Part shown: in pieces, positions 15,368 to 21,911 of the stretch | Layout: every line of letters begins with the position of its first letter | Numbering within the stretch: the first letter of the stretch is position 1 | Assembly (NCBI GenBank): GCA_002392625.1 | Contig: DGHJ01000110.1 | Coordinates: 1 to 21,911 of the forward strand | DNA length: 21,911 nt | Direction: 5' to 3' | Origin: Oscillospiraceae bacterium UBA3851 | Lineage (GTDB): Bacteria; Bacillota; Clostridia; Oscillospirales; Oscillospiraceae | The notes under the pieces: model-generated | The model's database searches: none | Seen by the model: only the letters and a program-made list of their open reading frames with translations | Told to the model about the DNA's origin: nothing | Program-made: the position numbers and the translations under genes

Positions 15368-15369
15368 GA

Positions 15370-15774
15370 TCAGACGAGGCGCAGGATCGTATAGGTCAGC
15401 GTCTCGTGCTTGCGGGCGTAGCGGTCGTAGATCACGCAGGGGACGAAGGACAGCGCCGCAGCGCCGATCCCGATCAGCGCACGGACGGTCTCGCCCAGGC
15501 CTGCGGAGAGAAAATAGCCCACTAAAAAGCCAAGCAGCGGCAGAAGATAGACCAGAACGACCACGCCCAGCAGCTTCTTGGTGCTGCTCTCCACCACGAC
15601 CTTTTGGCCAGGCCTGGCGCCAATGTCGTTTCGCGCCCTGGCCCGCACCGCCGTTCCCGTCACGCCGCAGCCGGCGCACTCCTCGCAGTCGTGTCCGCAG
15701 GCGGATTTGCGGGGTACGGATATTTTGGCATAACCGTGGTCCAAAATCTCCTCCACGGTAGCGATTTGCGTCAT
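15370..15774 (-). CDS. rseC: RseC/MucC-family SoxR-reducing system protein
   Basis: A 134-aa membrane protein of the RseC/MucC family. A cytosolic N-terminal domain carries C-X3-C-X2-C-X2-C (Cys26, 30, 33, 36; segment ACGHDCEECAGC). It is followed by GQKVVVE and two transmembrane helices (about 68-91 and 96-116), then a basic end (YDRYARKHE). In E. coli RseC works with the Rsx complex to keep SoxR reduced, and relatives accompany Rnf complexes. The four cysteines suggest an Fe-S or redox site, inferred from family. AAAGGAG precedes the ATG. It lies 24 nt after cdaR and 2 nt before the DUF5685 gene, with no rnf genes in view. Confidence 0.9.
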   Translation of the reverse strand: MTQIATVEEILDHGYAKISVPRKSACGHDCEECAGCGVTGTAVRARARNDIGARPGQKVVVESSTKKLLGVVVLVYLLPLLGFLVGYFLSAGLGETVRALIGIGAAALSFVPCVIYDRYARKHETLTYTILRLV

Positions 15775-15798
15775 GTAAGCGCTCCTTTCCGCCCGGTT

Positions 15799-17097
15799 TT
15801 ATTCCTCAGGCTCCTGCGGCTCGTCAGGGTTCTCGACCTCCGGGTCCGGTTCCGGCTCTTCCGGCGTCTCGGACAGGTTGACAATGAGCTGATACTTGCC
15901 CTTGGCGCCTACGTTGGGATAACCGGACAGCGTGACCTCCACCGGGACGGTATAATCACCCACAGTGACGATCGGCTCCATACTGACTGTCACAATGACA
16001 TCCTCCGGCTCCATGGACTCCACGTCGGCAGTGAGACCGCGGACCACGATATCCAGGCCCTCGGTGACGGCGGTGGCAGTGTAGCCCTCCAGTACGTCGG
16101 TGAACCGGAACTCCGTCACCGTCAGCGTCCGTTCGCTGACGCCCCTGACCACAATGGTGGCCGTCGCCTTCTCCACGCCCTCCGGCAGGGTCGTGCCCTC
16201 CGGCGCATGCAGGGGATATTCATAGGATTGATACGGCTGCAGATCCTGGAGGTAGATCGTGTCCAGCAGGATGGAGTCAATATCCTCCAGCACGTCCTTC
16301 TCACCCGAAAGCGTAATATACCGCGGAACGATGGTGCATTTCATGGTCGCCTCGGTGGAGCCGGGCGCCTCCACGTAATTCATCAGCAGCGGGATCTCCT
16401 TTGTCGTCTTCACAGGAAGCGTCGCCTGGATCAGCTTCGTGTCAGTCCTGATACTCTCATTCTCAATGGGAATATCATTGTAATCGTACAGCGTGTAGGC
16501 GAGGCCCAGCACCACCGTCTTCTCCGCGCCGTCGGCAGGCATATCCACTTTGGCGTATGCCACGCTGAGAAGATCGTCCCGCTGGCCGCGCAGCAGCAGC
16601 GTGGCGGGATCCAGCTGTACGGTTTCCGTGAAGAACCCGTCGGCCACCTGCCCGGTCACATCACAGTACACAGGGACCTCCTTGGTGGAGAGCTCACCCA
16701 CCGTCACGGTAACGGTGTAGGCGCTGGCCTTCTCGATCTTAATGTTGGTCCGCGACACGTTGTCGGGATAGATAACGTCGTAGTTCAGGGATTGGAGGCC
16801 CGTCTCCGTGATGCCGGAGGTGTTTGCCACGATGCGGATCTTGTTCTTGTCCAGCTTCCACAGTGTGGTCCTCGGCCCTTCCAGCCACAGATCAATGGTC
16901 GTATCGTAGCCGCTGAGCAGCATCAGGTTCCGGTCGGCAAGGACACCGTTCTCCCCGGAGAATTCAACGGGAATATTCCGCACCACCGTCCGCACCGTGG
17001 TGGCCTGGCCGATATCCACGTAGAGCCAGATGGCAACGGCGACCAGGATGGACAGCACGATCCGTATAACGACGCCGCCTTTACTCTTCTTCTCCAT
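15799..17097 (-). CDS. cdaR: YbbR-domain c-di-AMP cyclase regulator CdaR
   Basis: A 432-aa extracytoplasmic protein anchored by one N-terminal helix (about 9-27, VVIRIVLSILVAVAIWLYV) and followed by serial YbbR repeats. The repeats are seen as recurring VPV/IPL strands with IRIVAN-, YTVTVTVGEL- and ITLSGEKDVL-type segments. It ends in a Pro/Glu/Asp tail (about 410-432) that resembles the PrkC tail. In Bacillota CdaR binds CdaA and modulates c-di-AMP production, linking it to the envelope. The ATG lies inside the end of cdaA, overlapping it by 17 nt, so the genes are co-translated. In many Bacillota glmM follows cdaR; here rseC, DUF5685 and J-protein genes follow instead. Confidence 0.93.
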   Translation of the reverse strand: MEKKSKGGVVIRIVLSILVAVAIWLYVDIGQATTVRTVVRNIPVEFSGENGVLADRNLMLLSGYDTTIDLWLEGPRTTLWKLDKNKIRIVANTSGITETGLQSLNYDVIYPDNVSRTNIKIEKASAYTVTVTVGELSTKEVPVYCDVTGQVADGFFTETVQLDPATLLLRGQRDDLLSVAYAKVDMPADGAEKTVVLGLAYTLYDYNDIPIENESIRTDTKLIQATLPVKTTKEIPLLMNYVEAPGSTEATMKCTIVPRYITLSGEKDVLEDIDSILLDTIYLQDLQPYQSYEYPLHAPEGTTLPEGVEKATATIVVRGVSERTLTVTEFRFTDVLEGYTATAVTEGLDIVVRGLTADVESMEPEDVIVTVSMEPIVTVGDYTVPVEVTLSGYPNVGAKGKYQLIVNLSETPEEPEPDPEVENPDEPQEPEE

Positions 17098-17971
17098 CCT
17101 GATCCCCCTTTCCGCGGCCGAACAGCAGGTTCAAAATGCCCGCCTTCGGCTTGTCTGCTTCTTCCTCCGCTGCGGGCAGCAGCTCGTTGCGCAGCAGCTT
17201 GCTCAGCGTCTCCGGCATAAGGTGGCGCTTCAGCATGCCGCCCACCGCCACGGAGATGGAGCCCGTCTCCTCGGAGACAATCACCACCACGGCGTCAGAG
17301 TTTTCACTCATGCCGATGCCCGCCCGATGGCGCATACCCAGATCACGGCTCAGATTCGTGTTTTTGGACAGGGGCAGCATGCAGCCCGCCCCCAGGATCC
17401 GGCCGTTGCGAATGATAACGGCGCCGTCGTGCATGGGCGCTTTCACAAAGAAGATGTTCTTCAGCAGCTCGCTGGAAACCGCCGCATCCAGCGTGGTGCC
17501 GCTGCGGACCATGTCGTCCAGCAGCAGCTTGCGCTCGAACACGATCAGCACGCCGGTGCGCGATTTGGACATCTCCGTGCAGGCGATCACCGTCTGGTCG
17601 ATGGCCTGCTCCAGCTCCGTGACCTTCTCCTGGGGCGACAGGATCCGCAGCAGTCGGATATTTCGGCTGCCCAGATTCTCCAGCAGCTGCCGCAGCTCCG
17701 GCTGGAACACGATGATCAGCGCCAGCACGCCGACGCTCACGATATGAGTGAGCACGTAGTTGATGGCGTTGAGCTGCAGGACCTGGCTGATCCACAGCGC
17801 CAGCAGGAAGACGGCGACGCCCTTGAGGATATTCTCCGCCCGCTTGCTCTTGACCATCTTCAGCAGGCGGAAGACCAGGAAGGCAATGATTGCCATATCC
17901 ACAATATCCATGGGGCGGATCAGCAGTAAGTATCTCCCAATATTTTCAACAACAGACATCAGTTTATCCAC
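17081..17971 (-). CDS. cdaA: Diadenylate cyclase CdaA
   Basis: CdaA makes the essential second messenger c-di-AMP from two ATP. The 296-aa protein has about three N-terminal membrane helices (within residues 20-90) and a DisA_N/DAC catalytic domain (about 95-265). Catalytic motifs are DGA in MHDGAVII (182-184) and RHR in GMRHRAGIG (214-216). The C-terminus is charged (KGDQDGEEE). A TTG at 17977 is also in frame, but it sits only 2-3 nt from GAGAGG. The GTG at 17971 has better spacing, and an ATG at 17959 is a further option. Its promoter is at 18014-18042, so cdaA is the first gene of the 17-gene series. CdaR follows with an overlap. Confidence 0.95.
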   Translation of the reverse strand: MDKLMSVVENIGRYLLLIRPMDIVDMAIIAFLVFRLLKMVKSKRAENILKGVAVFLLALWISQVLQLNAINYVLTHIVSVGVLALIIVFQPELRQLLENLGSRNIRLLRILSPQEKVTELEQAIDQTVIACTEMSKSRTGVLIVFERKLLLDDMVRSGTTLDAAVSSELLKNIFFVKAPMHDGAVIIRNGRILGAGCMLPLSKNTNLSRDLGMRHRAGIGMSENSDAVVVIVSEETGSISVAVGGMLKRHLMPETLSKLLRNELLPAAEEEADKPKAGILNLLFGRGKGDQDGEEE

Positions 17972-18013
17972 AGGCAATCCCTCTCTGTCTGAGCATACTT
18001 ATAGACAATATCT

Positions 18014-18042
18014 ATTATATAAAAAATATTGGGATATTGCAA
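18014..18042 (-). promoter_or_regulatory. Sigma-A type promoter of cdaA and the downstream gene series
   Basis: On the minus strand, TTGCAA (18037-18042) and a perfect TATAAT (18014-18019) are separated by exactly 17 nt of AT-rich sequence. Transcription would start near 18006, giving a leader of about 35 nt before the cdaA GTG. A 5-bp dyad (ATAGA-5-TCTAT, 18001-18015) overlaps the -10 and start site and could be an operator, though it is short. No terminator separates this from the aminotransferase gene ending at 18057, so read-through is possible. Confidence 0.85.
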
Positions 18043-18056
18043 CAAAAAATGTGTGT

Positions 18057-19196
18057 CTACAATGTTACATTTTCACGAAGAACCTGCCGCAATACAGCGG
18101 CAAACTGTTCCACCTGGCGCTTCGAGTTGAAGGCCGAGAAGCTCAGACGCACAGTACCGCCCGGCAGCGTACCGGCGGAGCGGTGGGCCAGGGGCGCGCA
18201 GTGCAGCCCCGCACGGACGGCGATTCCCCGCCGCGCCAGCGCAGTGCCCAGCTCCTCGCAGTCCCGTCCCGGCACCGTGAATGACAGAACGCCGGATTGT
18301 GCGAACGCATCCTCAGTGGAAAAAACCTGCACGCCGGGCAGCCGCAGCAGCTGCACAGACGCATGAGCGGTCAGCATCCGCTCGTGGGCGGCGATCTTCC
18401 GAACGCCGGTTTTCCTGACGAATCGCAGCCCCTCCAGCAATCCGGCGATGCCCGGCATATTATGAGTCCCTGCCTCCAACCGGTCCGGCAGGTCTGCCGG
18501 CATCTCCTGTTGGCGTGACGCGCTTCCGGTTCCGCCGAACATGATCGGCTCCGCCTGCGCTTCGCCGCACAGCAGCAGCCCCGTCCCCTGGGGGCCGTAG
18601 AGGCCCTTATGGCCCGGCATAGCAATAAATGCTGCGCCGAGCACATCCATCCGAACCGGCAAAACACCGGCGGATTGGGATGCGTCCACGATCAGCGGCG
18701 CGCCGTGTCGGCGGCAGCTCTCGGCGATCCGCTCCAAAGGCTGTACAAAGCCAAAGACGTTGGAAACGTGGTTGCAGATCACCAAGTCGCATCCATCGGC
18801 TATGGCCCGCTCAAATCCCTGGGCCGCGTCGTCCTGCCGGAACAGCGGCGTGTCCACCACCGTCAGCTCCACATCAGGAATGGCGGCCAGGGTCCTGGTA
18901 ACGGCATTGTGCTCATAACCGGAGATAACAACGCGGCTCCCTGGGCGGACAAGGGACCGTATGGCAATATTGAGCGCGTGGGTGGCGTTGCCGGTGAAGA
19001 TCACGTTCTCCGGGTTGGAAACGCCGAACAGCTCGGCTGCCTCCATCCGGCACTGAAAAGCGGTCTCCTCCGCCAGCCGTGCCGCAGGATGGATGCCTCG
19101 TCCCGGAGAGCTCATGGCGTTTACCGCCTCGAATACCGCGCGACGCACCTGCTGCGGCTTTTCCAGCGTGGTGGCCGCCGCATCAAAATAGATCAT
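18057..19196 (-). CDS. Class-V aminotransferase, cysteine desulfurase-like (EF2568/TIGR01977-type)
   Basis: A 379-aa PLP-dependent enzyme of the cysteine desulfurase/selenocysteine lyase clan. It begins MIYFDAAATT, has His96 in GYEHNA for ring stacking, Asp171 and Gln174 in VDASQSAG, the PLP lysine Lys197 in MPGHKGLYGPQGTG, and a C-terminal active-site loop RAGLHCAP with Cys333, the expected persulfide-forming cysteine. The short start and the DUF3343 partner suggest the subfamily typified by Enterococcus EF2568, which has been linked to selenium-dependent molybdenum hydroxylases; that link is family knowledge, not seen here. It is not classic NifS/IscS, since no iscU, nifU or tRNA thiolation gene is adjacent. 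The ATG overlaps the DUF3343 stop (ATGA). Confidence 0.91.
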   Translation of the reverse strand: MIYFDAAATTLEKPQQVRRAVFEAVNAMSSPGRGIHPAARLAEETAFQCRMEAAELFGVSNPENVIFTGNATHALNIAIRSLVRPGSRVVISGYEHNAVTRTLAAIPDVELTVVDTPLFRQDDAAQGFERAIADGCDLVICNHVSNVFGFVQPLERIAESCRRHGAPLIVDASQSAGVLPVRMDVLGAAFIAMPGHKGLYGPQGTGLLLCGEAQAEPIMFGGTGSASRQQEMPADLPDRLEAGTHNMPGIAGLLEGLRFVRKTGVRKIAAHERMLTAHASVQLLRLPGVQVFSTEDAFAQSGVLSFTVPGRDCEELGTALARRGIAVRAGLHCAPLAHRSAGTLPGGTVRLSFSAFNSKRQVEQFAAVLRQVLRENVTL

Positions 19197-19444
19197 CGTC
19201 CCACCTCGCGATAGCCGTTTCCCTGCCGCGTAAATATGCCAAGCGGCTGCAGCTCCGCCTGCTCCAGGCAGGTGCGCGCCGCGTGCAACTGTTCTTTACG
19301 GATCCGAAGCGCATAGCTGCATCCACGGTTGGTCAGCCCCGCCGGGGCGCGAAGGATGCCTGAACGGATGCCGCAGGCCTCCAGCACACGCGCCATATGC
19401 TGTGCATGTGTCACGGATCGGGCGATCAAAAGATAATAGTCCAT
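19193..19444 (-). CDS. DUF3343 protein, putative Se/S carrier-like
   Basis: An 83-aa protein of the DUF3343 family. It starts MDYYLLIARSVTHAQHMARV and has a compact alpha/beta pattern with cysteines at 24 (EACGI) and 42 (NRGCSYALRI). These small proteins are annotated as putative Se/S carriers and often sit beside class-V aminotransferases. The frame is open to 19459, but the ATG at 19444 has GAGGAGGTG at ideal spacing. The stop overlaps the aminotransferase start as ATGA, so the two products are probably made in step and may act together. No clear promoter was found in the 105-nt gap upstream. Confidence 0.88.
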   Translation of the reverse strand: MDYYLLIARSVTHAQHMARVLEACGIRSGILRAPAGLTNRGCSYALRIRKEQLHAARTCLEQAELQPLGIFTRQGNGYREVGR

Positions 19445-19493
19445 TACACACCTCCTCACTGGCAGTTTATGAGGCGGAGAAACGCCGGGTGAA

Positions 19494-19527
19494 ATAGAAC
19501 CGGGCCGGTCATACGTGACCGGCCCGG
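19494..19527 (-). terminator. Terminator downstream of ispF
   Basis: A perfect 12-bp GC-rich inverted repeat (19500-19511 and 19516-19527; CCGGGCCGGTCA and its complement) with a 4-nt loop is followed on the minus strand by TTCTATTT. The stem is very stable but the T-tract is interrupted, so termination may be partial. It lies 22 nt after the ispF stop. The rest of the 19445-19549 gap holds the DUF3343 ribosome binding site and no convincing promoter. Confidence 0.75.
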
Positions 19528-19549
19528 AAGGCAGTAAAATCGCTCTCTT

Positions 19550-20032
19550 TTATTCTTTTTCTATCAGCGCCACGGCGTGAGCAGCCATACCGCTGCCGTC
19601 GCCTGTAAAGCCCAGATGCTCCTCCGTGGTGGCCTTGACGTTGACCTGCGCCAGATCAACGCCCATGGCGTCAGCCAGGTTTCGGCGCATTTCGTCACGG
19701 TAGGGGCCGATTTTAGGGCACTGAGCGATCAGCGTGGCATCTACGTTCACGATATGCCATCCGTCGCCTGCCAGGCGATCCGTCACGCGGCGCAGCAGCG
19801 TAATGCTGGAAATGTTCAAAAACGCGTCGTCCGAGTCGGGGAACAGCAGCCCGATGTCCCCCATGGCCGCGGCGCCCAGCAGCGCGTCCATCACGGCGTG
19901 GGTCAGGACATCCGCGTCGGAGTGGCCGTCCAGTCCCAGCTCCCAGGGTACATGGACGCCGCCAAGGATCAGCTTGCGGCCGGATGTCAGACGGTGGACG
20001 TCATATCCGTGGCCGATGCGAAGACCAGTCAC
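19550..20032 (-). CDS. ispF: 2-C-methyl-D-erythritol 2,4-cyclodiphosphate synthase
   Basis: IspF cyclises CDP-ME-2-phosphate to MEcPP, releasing CMP, in the MEP isoprenoid pathway. The 160-aa protein (normal size) has the zinc ligands Asp11 and His13 in GHGYDVH and His45 in SDADVLTHAVMDALLGA. It also has GDIGLLFPDSD and the C-terminal ATTEEHLGFTGDGSGMAAHAV segments of the family. The start is a GTG at 20032 overlapping the ispD stop as GTGA, so the two pathway enzymes are coupled. ispE, which acts between them, is not in the window. Confidence 0.97.
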   Translation of the reverse strand: MTGLRIGHGYDVHRLTSGRKLILGGVHVPWELGLDGHSDADVLTHAVMDALLGAAAMGDIGLLFPDSDDAFLNISSITLLRRVTDRLAGDGWHIVNVDATLIAQCPKIGPYRDEMRRNLADAMGVDLAQVNVKATTEEHLGFTGDGSGMAAHAVALIEKE

Positions 20033-20778
20033 CGCTGCTCACGTCCCCTCTGTGCCAGGATAGCAGCTGCGATTGTGATGTCCAAGGGCGTGGTGATCTT
20101 GATGTTCTCCGGGTCGCCCTGGATCAGATAGACCTCTTTGCCCAGGCGCTCCACGGCGGCACAGTCGTCCGTCAGCTCCACGCCGGCGTCCAGGGCGGAC
20201 TTCAGCGCCGCTTTCAGGATATCTGCCTGAAACACCTGGGGCGTTCTGACGGAGAGCATCGACCCGCGGTCCGGCGTGGAGATCACGCGGAGCGCTTCAT
20301 CGACGACCTTCACCGTGTCAGCCAAAGGAACGGCAGGGGCGACGGCAAAGGTGGACTCTCCCCTGCGGATCAGTTTATCGATCTCCTCCGGCCGGATCAG
20401 GGGGCGCGCCCCATCGTGAACGGCAAGCAGCTCGGCGCGCTGATCGGCCTCTGTGGCAGCAGCCAGAACGGACTCCATCCGGCTTGCGCCGCCCTTGACG
20501 ACACGAATCGGCTTGCGAAGTGCGGCGCGGCTGCACAGATCCGCCACATCCAGCAGCAGATCCTCCCGCGTGGCCACGATGATTTCATCCACCAGTGCAG
20601 CCTGATCAATGGCGCACAGAGTGCGCATCAGCACCGGAGCGCCGTTCAGATCCATAAACAGCTTGTTCTCGCCGTTCATACGTTCCGAGCGTCCGGCAGC
20701 CGCCACAATGGCCGTGCAGAAGGGGCGGCGCTTTTCCCGGATCCCCCGGATCTTATCCCAGAGCTTTCCCATAGACAA
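20029..20778 (-). CDS. ispD: 2-C-methyl-D-erythritol 4-phosphate cytidylyltransferase
   Basis: IspD joins CTP and MEP to give CDP-ME. The 249-aa protein has the nucleotide-binding loop VAAAGRSERMNGENK, the mid-domain LAVHDGARPLI, VPLADTVKVV, RTPQVFQ and TDDCAAVE motifs, and the C-terminal NIKITTPLDI, all family hallmarks. It starts slightly before the core fold with a basic stretch (KLWDKIRGIREKRR). Two starts are possible: TTG at 20778, 5 nt after GAGGAG, or ATG at 20772, 11 nt after it. I use the first because of spacing. The GAGGAG is part of the last codons of the CarD-family gene, so translation follows from it. Confidence 0.95.
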   Translation of the reverse strand: MSMGKLWDKIRGIREKRRPFCTAIVAAAGRSERMNGENKLFMDLNGAPVLMRTLCAIDQAALVDEIIVATREDLLLDVADLCSRAALRKPIRVVKGGASRMESVLAAATEADQRAELLAVHDGARPLIRPEEIDKLIRRGESTFAVAPAVPLADTVKVVDEALRVISTPDRGSMLSVRTPQVFQADILKAALKSALDAGVELTDDCAAVERLGKEVYLIQGDPENIKITTPLDITIAAAILAQRGREQR

Positions 20779-20780
20779 AT

Positions 20781-21269
20781 TTACTCCTCATTGAGCAGCA
20801 TGACCTTGTCGATCTGCTGCTCGGTTTCCTTATAATCCGTTCCATTCACCAAAACGACCTCGGAAAGAAGGATCTGCTTGGCCGTATGGAGCATCTTCCG
20901 CTCCCCGTTGGAAAGGCCTCTCTCCCGGTCGCGCCACATCAGCGCTTTGATGACCCGCGCTACCTCACTGAGCTCGCCGCTCTTCAGCCGCTCCATATTC
21001 TCCCGATAGCGCTGGTTCCAGTTGACCGTCATATCCACCGGAAGCTTCGGGATGCTGTCGATCAAGCCTCGAATCGCCTCGGATGTAGACAGACTCCGGA
21101 TGCCGATTTTATCGCAGCTCTCCGTGGGGATCTTCAGCACCAATTCCCCCACAGGCAGGGAAAACACATAGTAGTGCTTCTTCTGCCCGGCCATGCGCTC
21201 TTCCACAATATCGCGGATCACCCCAGCGCCATGCATCGGATGTACCACTTTATCGCCAACCAAATACAT
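20781..21269 (-). CDS. CarD/CdnL-TRCF family transcriptional regulator
   Basis: A 162-aa CarD-family protein. The N-terminal RNA polymerase interaction domain begins MYLVGDKVVHPMHGAGVI, and the helical C-terminal part contains NWNQRYRENMERLKSGE and LMWRDRERGLSNGE, as in CarD/CdnL. Family members bind the polymerase beta subunit and stabilise open promoter complexes, chiefly at rRNA promoters in mycobacteria. No long-frame extension is needed: AGAGGAGGTGG lies 5-6 nt before the ATG at 21269, although the frame is open to 21404 through the promoter. Its promoter is at 21315-21343. It leads the unit carD-ispD-ispF, a grouping common in Bacillota. Confidence 0.95.
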   Translation of the reverse strand: MYLVGDKVVHPMHGAGVIRDIVEERMAGQKKHYYVFSLPVGELVLKIPTESCDKIGIRSLSTSEAIRGLIDSIPKLPVDMTVNWNQRYRENMERLKSGELSEVARVIKALMWRDRERGLSNGERKMLHTAKQILLSEVVLVNGTDYKETEQQIDKVMLLNEE

Positions 21270-21314
21270 CTGTCCACCTCCTCTTGCCGCAAAATCGTAT
21301 ATTTGTCCATTTGT

Positions 21315-21343
21315 ATTATATACAATTTTTTGCATTAAATCAA
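21315..21343 (-). promoter_or_regulatory. Sigma-A type promoter of carD-ispD-ispF
   Basis: On the minus strand TTGATT (21338-21343) and TATAAT (21315-21320) are 17 nt apart in an AT-rich stretch. The start site would be near 21307, leaving a leader of about 38 nt before the CarD-family ATG. A perfect 6-bp dyad, TTGTAT-3-ATACAA (21311-21325), covers the -10 element. Upstream, the strong rpsA terminator isolates the unit. The 174-nt gap 21270-21443 contains only this promoter, the ribosome binding site and that terminator. Confidence 0.85.
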
Positions 21344-21381
21344 GAAAGAAATGTGCATAATTCAAAGAAAAATTGGAGGAA

Positions 21382-21421
21382 AACACAAAAAACGCGGCCG
21401 GCATACAGTGCCGGCCGCGTT
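21382..21421 (-). terminator. Strong intrinsic terminator after the S1-domain gene
   Basis: A perfect 13-bp inverted repeat (21391-21403 and 21409-21421, AACGCGGCCGGCA and its complement) with a 5-nt loop is followed on the minus strand by TTTTTT then GTGTTT. It lies 22 nt after the rpsA-type stop codon and ends that transcript before the carD promoter. Confidence 0.92.
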
Positions 21422-21443
21422 ACGTATGAAATGCAGTGGAGGA

Positions 21444-21911
21444 TTACTCCTCTTCGCTCTCGACTTCCTCTGCCGGCTCCACGTCCTCATCGACGGGAGC
21501 GGTCAGCAGAGCGCGGATAGACAGGGAGATTTTCTGCTTCTCCTCATCCACAGCGGTGATCTTGGCGTCCACGATCTGGCCCTCGGACAGAACGTCACCG
21601 GGCTTCTCGATGCGGCGATCCGCGATCTGGGAGATGTGGATCAGGCCGTCCACACCGGGAACGACCTCAGCGAAAGCGCCGAAGGTCATCAGCTTGACGA
21701 TGCGCACGGAGGCCACGTCGCCAACCTTGTAGGTCTCCATGAACTTCTGCCAGGGATTGGTGGTGCGATCCTTCACACCCAGGGAAATCTTGCGCTTCTC
21801 GGGATCGAAGGAGATGACGTAAACGTCCAGAGTGTCGCCCACGGAGCAGACCTCGGCGGGATTCTTGATGCGGCTCCAGCTCAGCTCGGAGATGTGAACC
21901 ATGCCGTCCAC
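21444..21911 (-). CDS. rpsA: S1-domain RNA-binding protein (30S ribosomal protein S1-like), 3' part only
   Basis: The frame is open to the window edge, so only the C-terminal 156 codons (155 residues plus stop) are visible; the first GTG here is an internal valine, not a start. The segment holds the end of one S1 repeat (VHISELSW, DVYVISFDPEKRKISLGVK) and one complete S1 repeat (GDVASVRIVKLMTFGAFAEV, GLIHISQIADRRI, KISLSIRAL). It ends in an acidic tail rich in Glu and Asp. Two consecutive repeats joined by NPWQKF are typical of RpsA, which helps mRNA binding to the 30S subunit. In many Clostridia RpsA is fused behind IspH; whether that is so here cannot be seen. A strong terminator follows. 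Confidence 0.88.
   Translation of the reverse strand: MDGMVHISELSWSRIKNPAEVCSVGDTLDVYVISFDPEKRKISLGVKDRTTNPWQKFMETYKVGDVASVRIVKLMTFGAFAEVVPGVDGLIHISQIADRRIEKPGDVLSEGQIVDAKITAVDEEKQKISLSIRALLTAPVDEDVEPAEEVESEEE

Noticed and set aside
15368..15679. Upstream extension of the DUF5685 gene
   Set aside because: The extension is Arg/Gly-rich shadow sequence of the rseC-like gene; the family start MFGYV is at 15367.
15604..17220. Long plus-strand open frame of 538 codons, and others such as 6680-7933 and 56-994
   Set aside because: They lie opposite well-supported minus-strand genes, have no recognisable domains and no good ribosome binding sites, and reflect GC-rich codon bias on the other strand.
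19466..19494. Candidate promoter TTTCAC-17-CATAAA before DUF3343
   Set aside because: Spacing is right, but the -35 matches consensus at only two of six positions and the -10 at four of six; too weak to annotate.
21270..21404. Upstream extension of the CarD-family protein by 45 residues
   Set aside because: It would run through a clear promoter and the ideal Shine-Dalgarno sequence for the ATG at 21269.
1..21911. Search for tRNA, rRNA, riboswitch, insertion sequence, phage or defence genes
   Set aside because: None seen on either strand; gaps between genes are all under 180 nt and are accounted for by promoters, terminators and ribosome binding sites.

Overview
The window looks like a chromosomal core region from a GC-rich, spore-forming member of the Clostridia, most likely Oscillospirales/Oscillospiraceae. 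This rests on gene content and order: spoVM, a SipL-like SPOCS/LysM spore protein, remA, prpC-prkC, cdaA-cdaR, a CarD-family regulator and an S1-domain RpsA. Base composition was judged by eye and the genus is not resolved. Every gene I can support lies on the minus strand, so transcription runs from high to low coordinates. I see no tRNA, rRNA, CRISPR array, insertion sequence, phage gene or pseudogene.

In transcription order, the right edge holds the 3' end of an rpsA-type gene with a strong terminator. Next comes a carD-ispD-ispF unit with its own TTGATT-17-TATAAT promoter and a terminator; IspD and IspF are two steps of the non-mevalonate isoprenoid pathway. After it is a two-gene module of a DUF3343 protein and a class-V aminotransferase (cysteine desulfurase-like), translationally coupled by ATGA.

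A second clear promoter (TTGCAA-17-TATAAT) then starts a closely packed series of 17 genes from cdaA to rsgA, about 16 kb with no gap over 47 nt: cdaA, cdaR, rseC-like, DUF5685, a J-domain protein, yicC/yloC, remA, gmk, rpoZ, priA, def, fmt, rsmB, rlmN, prpC, prkC, rsgA. Many junctions are ATGA or TTGA overlaps. The series combines c-di-AMP synthesis, a group of three little-studied cysteine-rich proteins, nucleotide and RNA metabolism, replication restart, N-terminal formylation/deformylation, rRNA methylation, and the Ser/Thr kinase/phosphatase pair that senses cell-wall fragments. It ends in a perfect 15-bp terminator whose 5' arm is the coding end of rsgA. Apart from missing coaBC, rpe and thiN, the order yicC to rsgA matches the Bacillus subtilis ylo region.

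The left end is a short sporulation module: a 52-aa membrane protein, the 24-aa SpoVM, and a 497-aa DUF3794/LysM protein that I read as SipL. In Clostridioides difficile, SpoVM, SpoIVA and SipL build the base layer of the spore coat, so spoVM next to sipL is functionally coherent. The window ends in a hairpin whose T-tract points the other way, suggesting a convergent gene just beyond the left edge.
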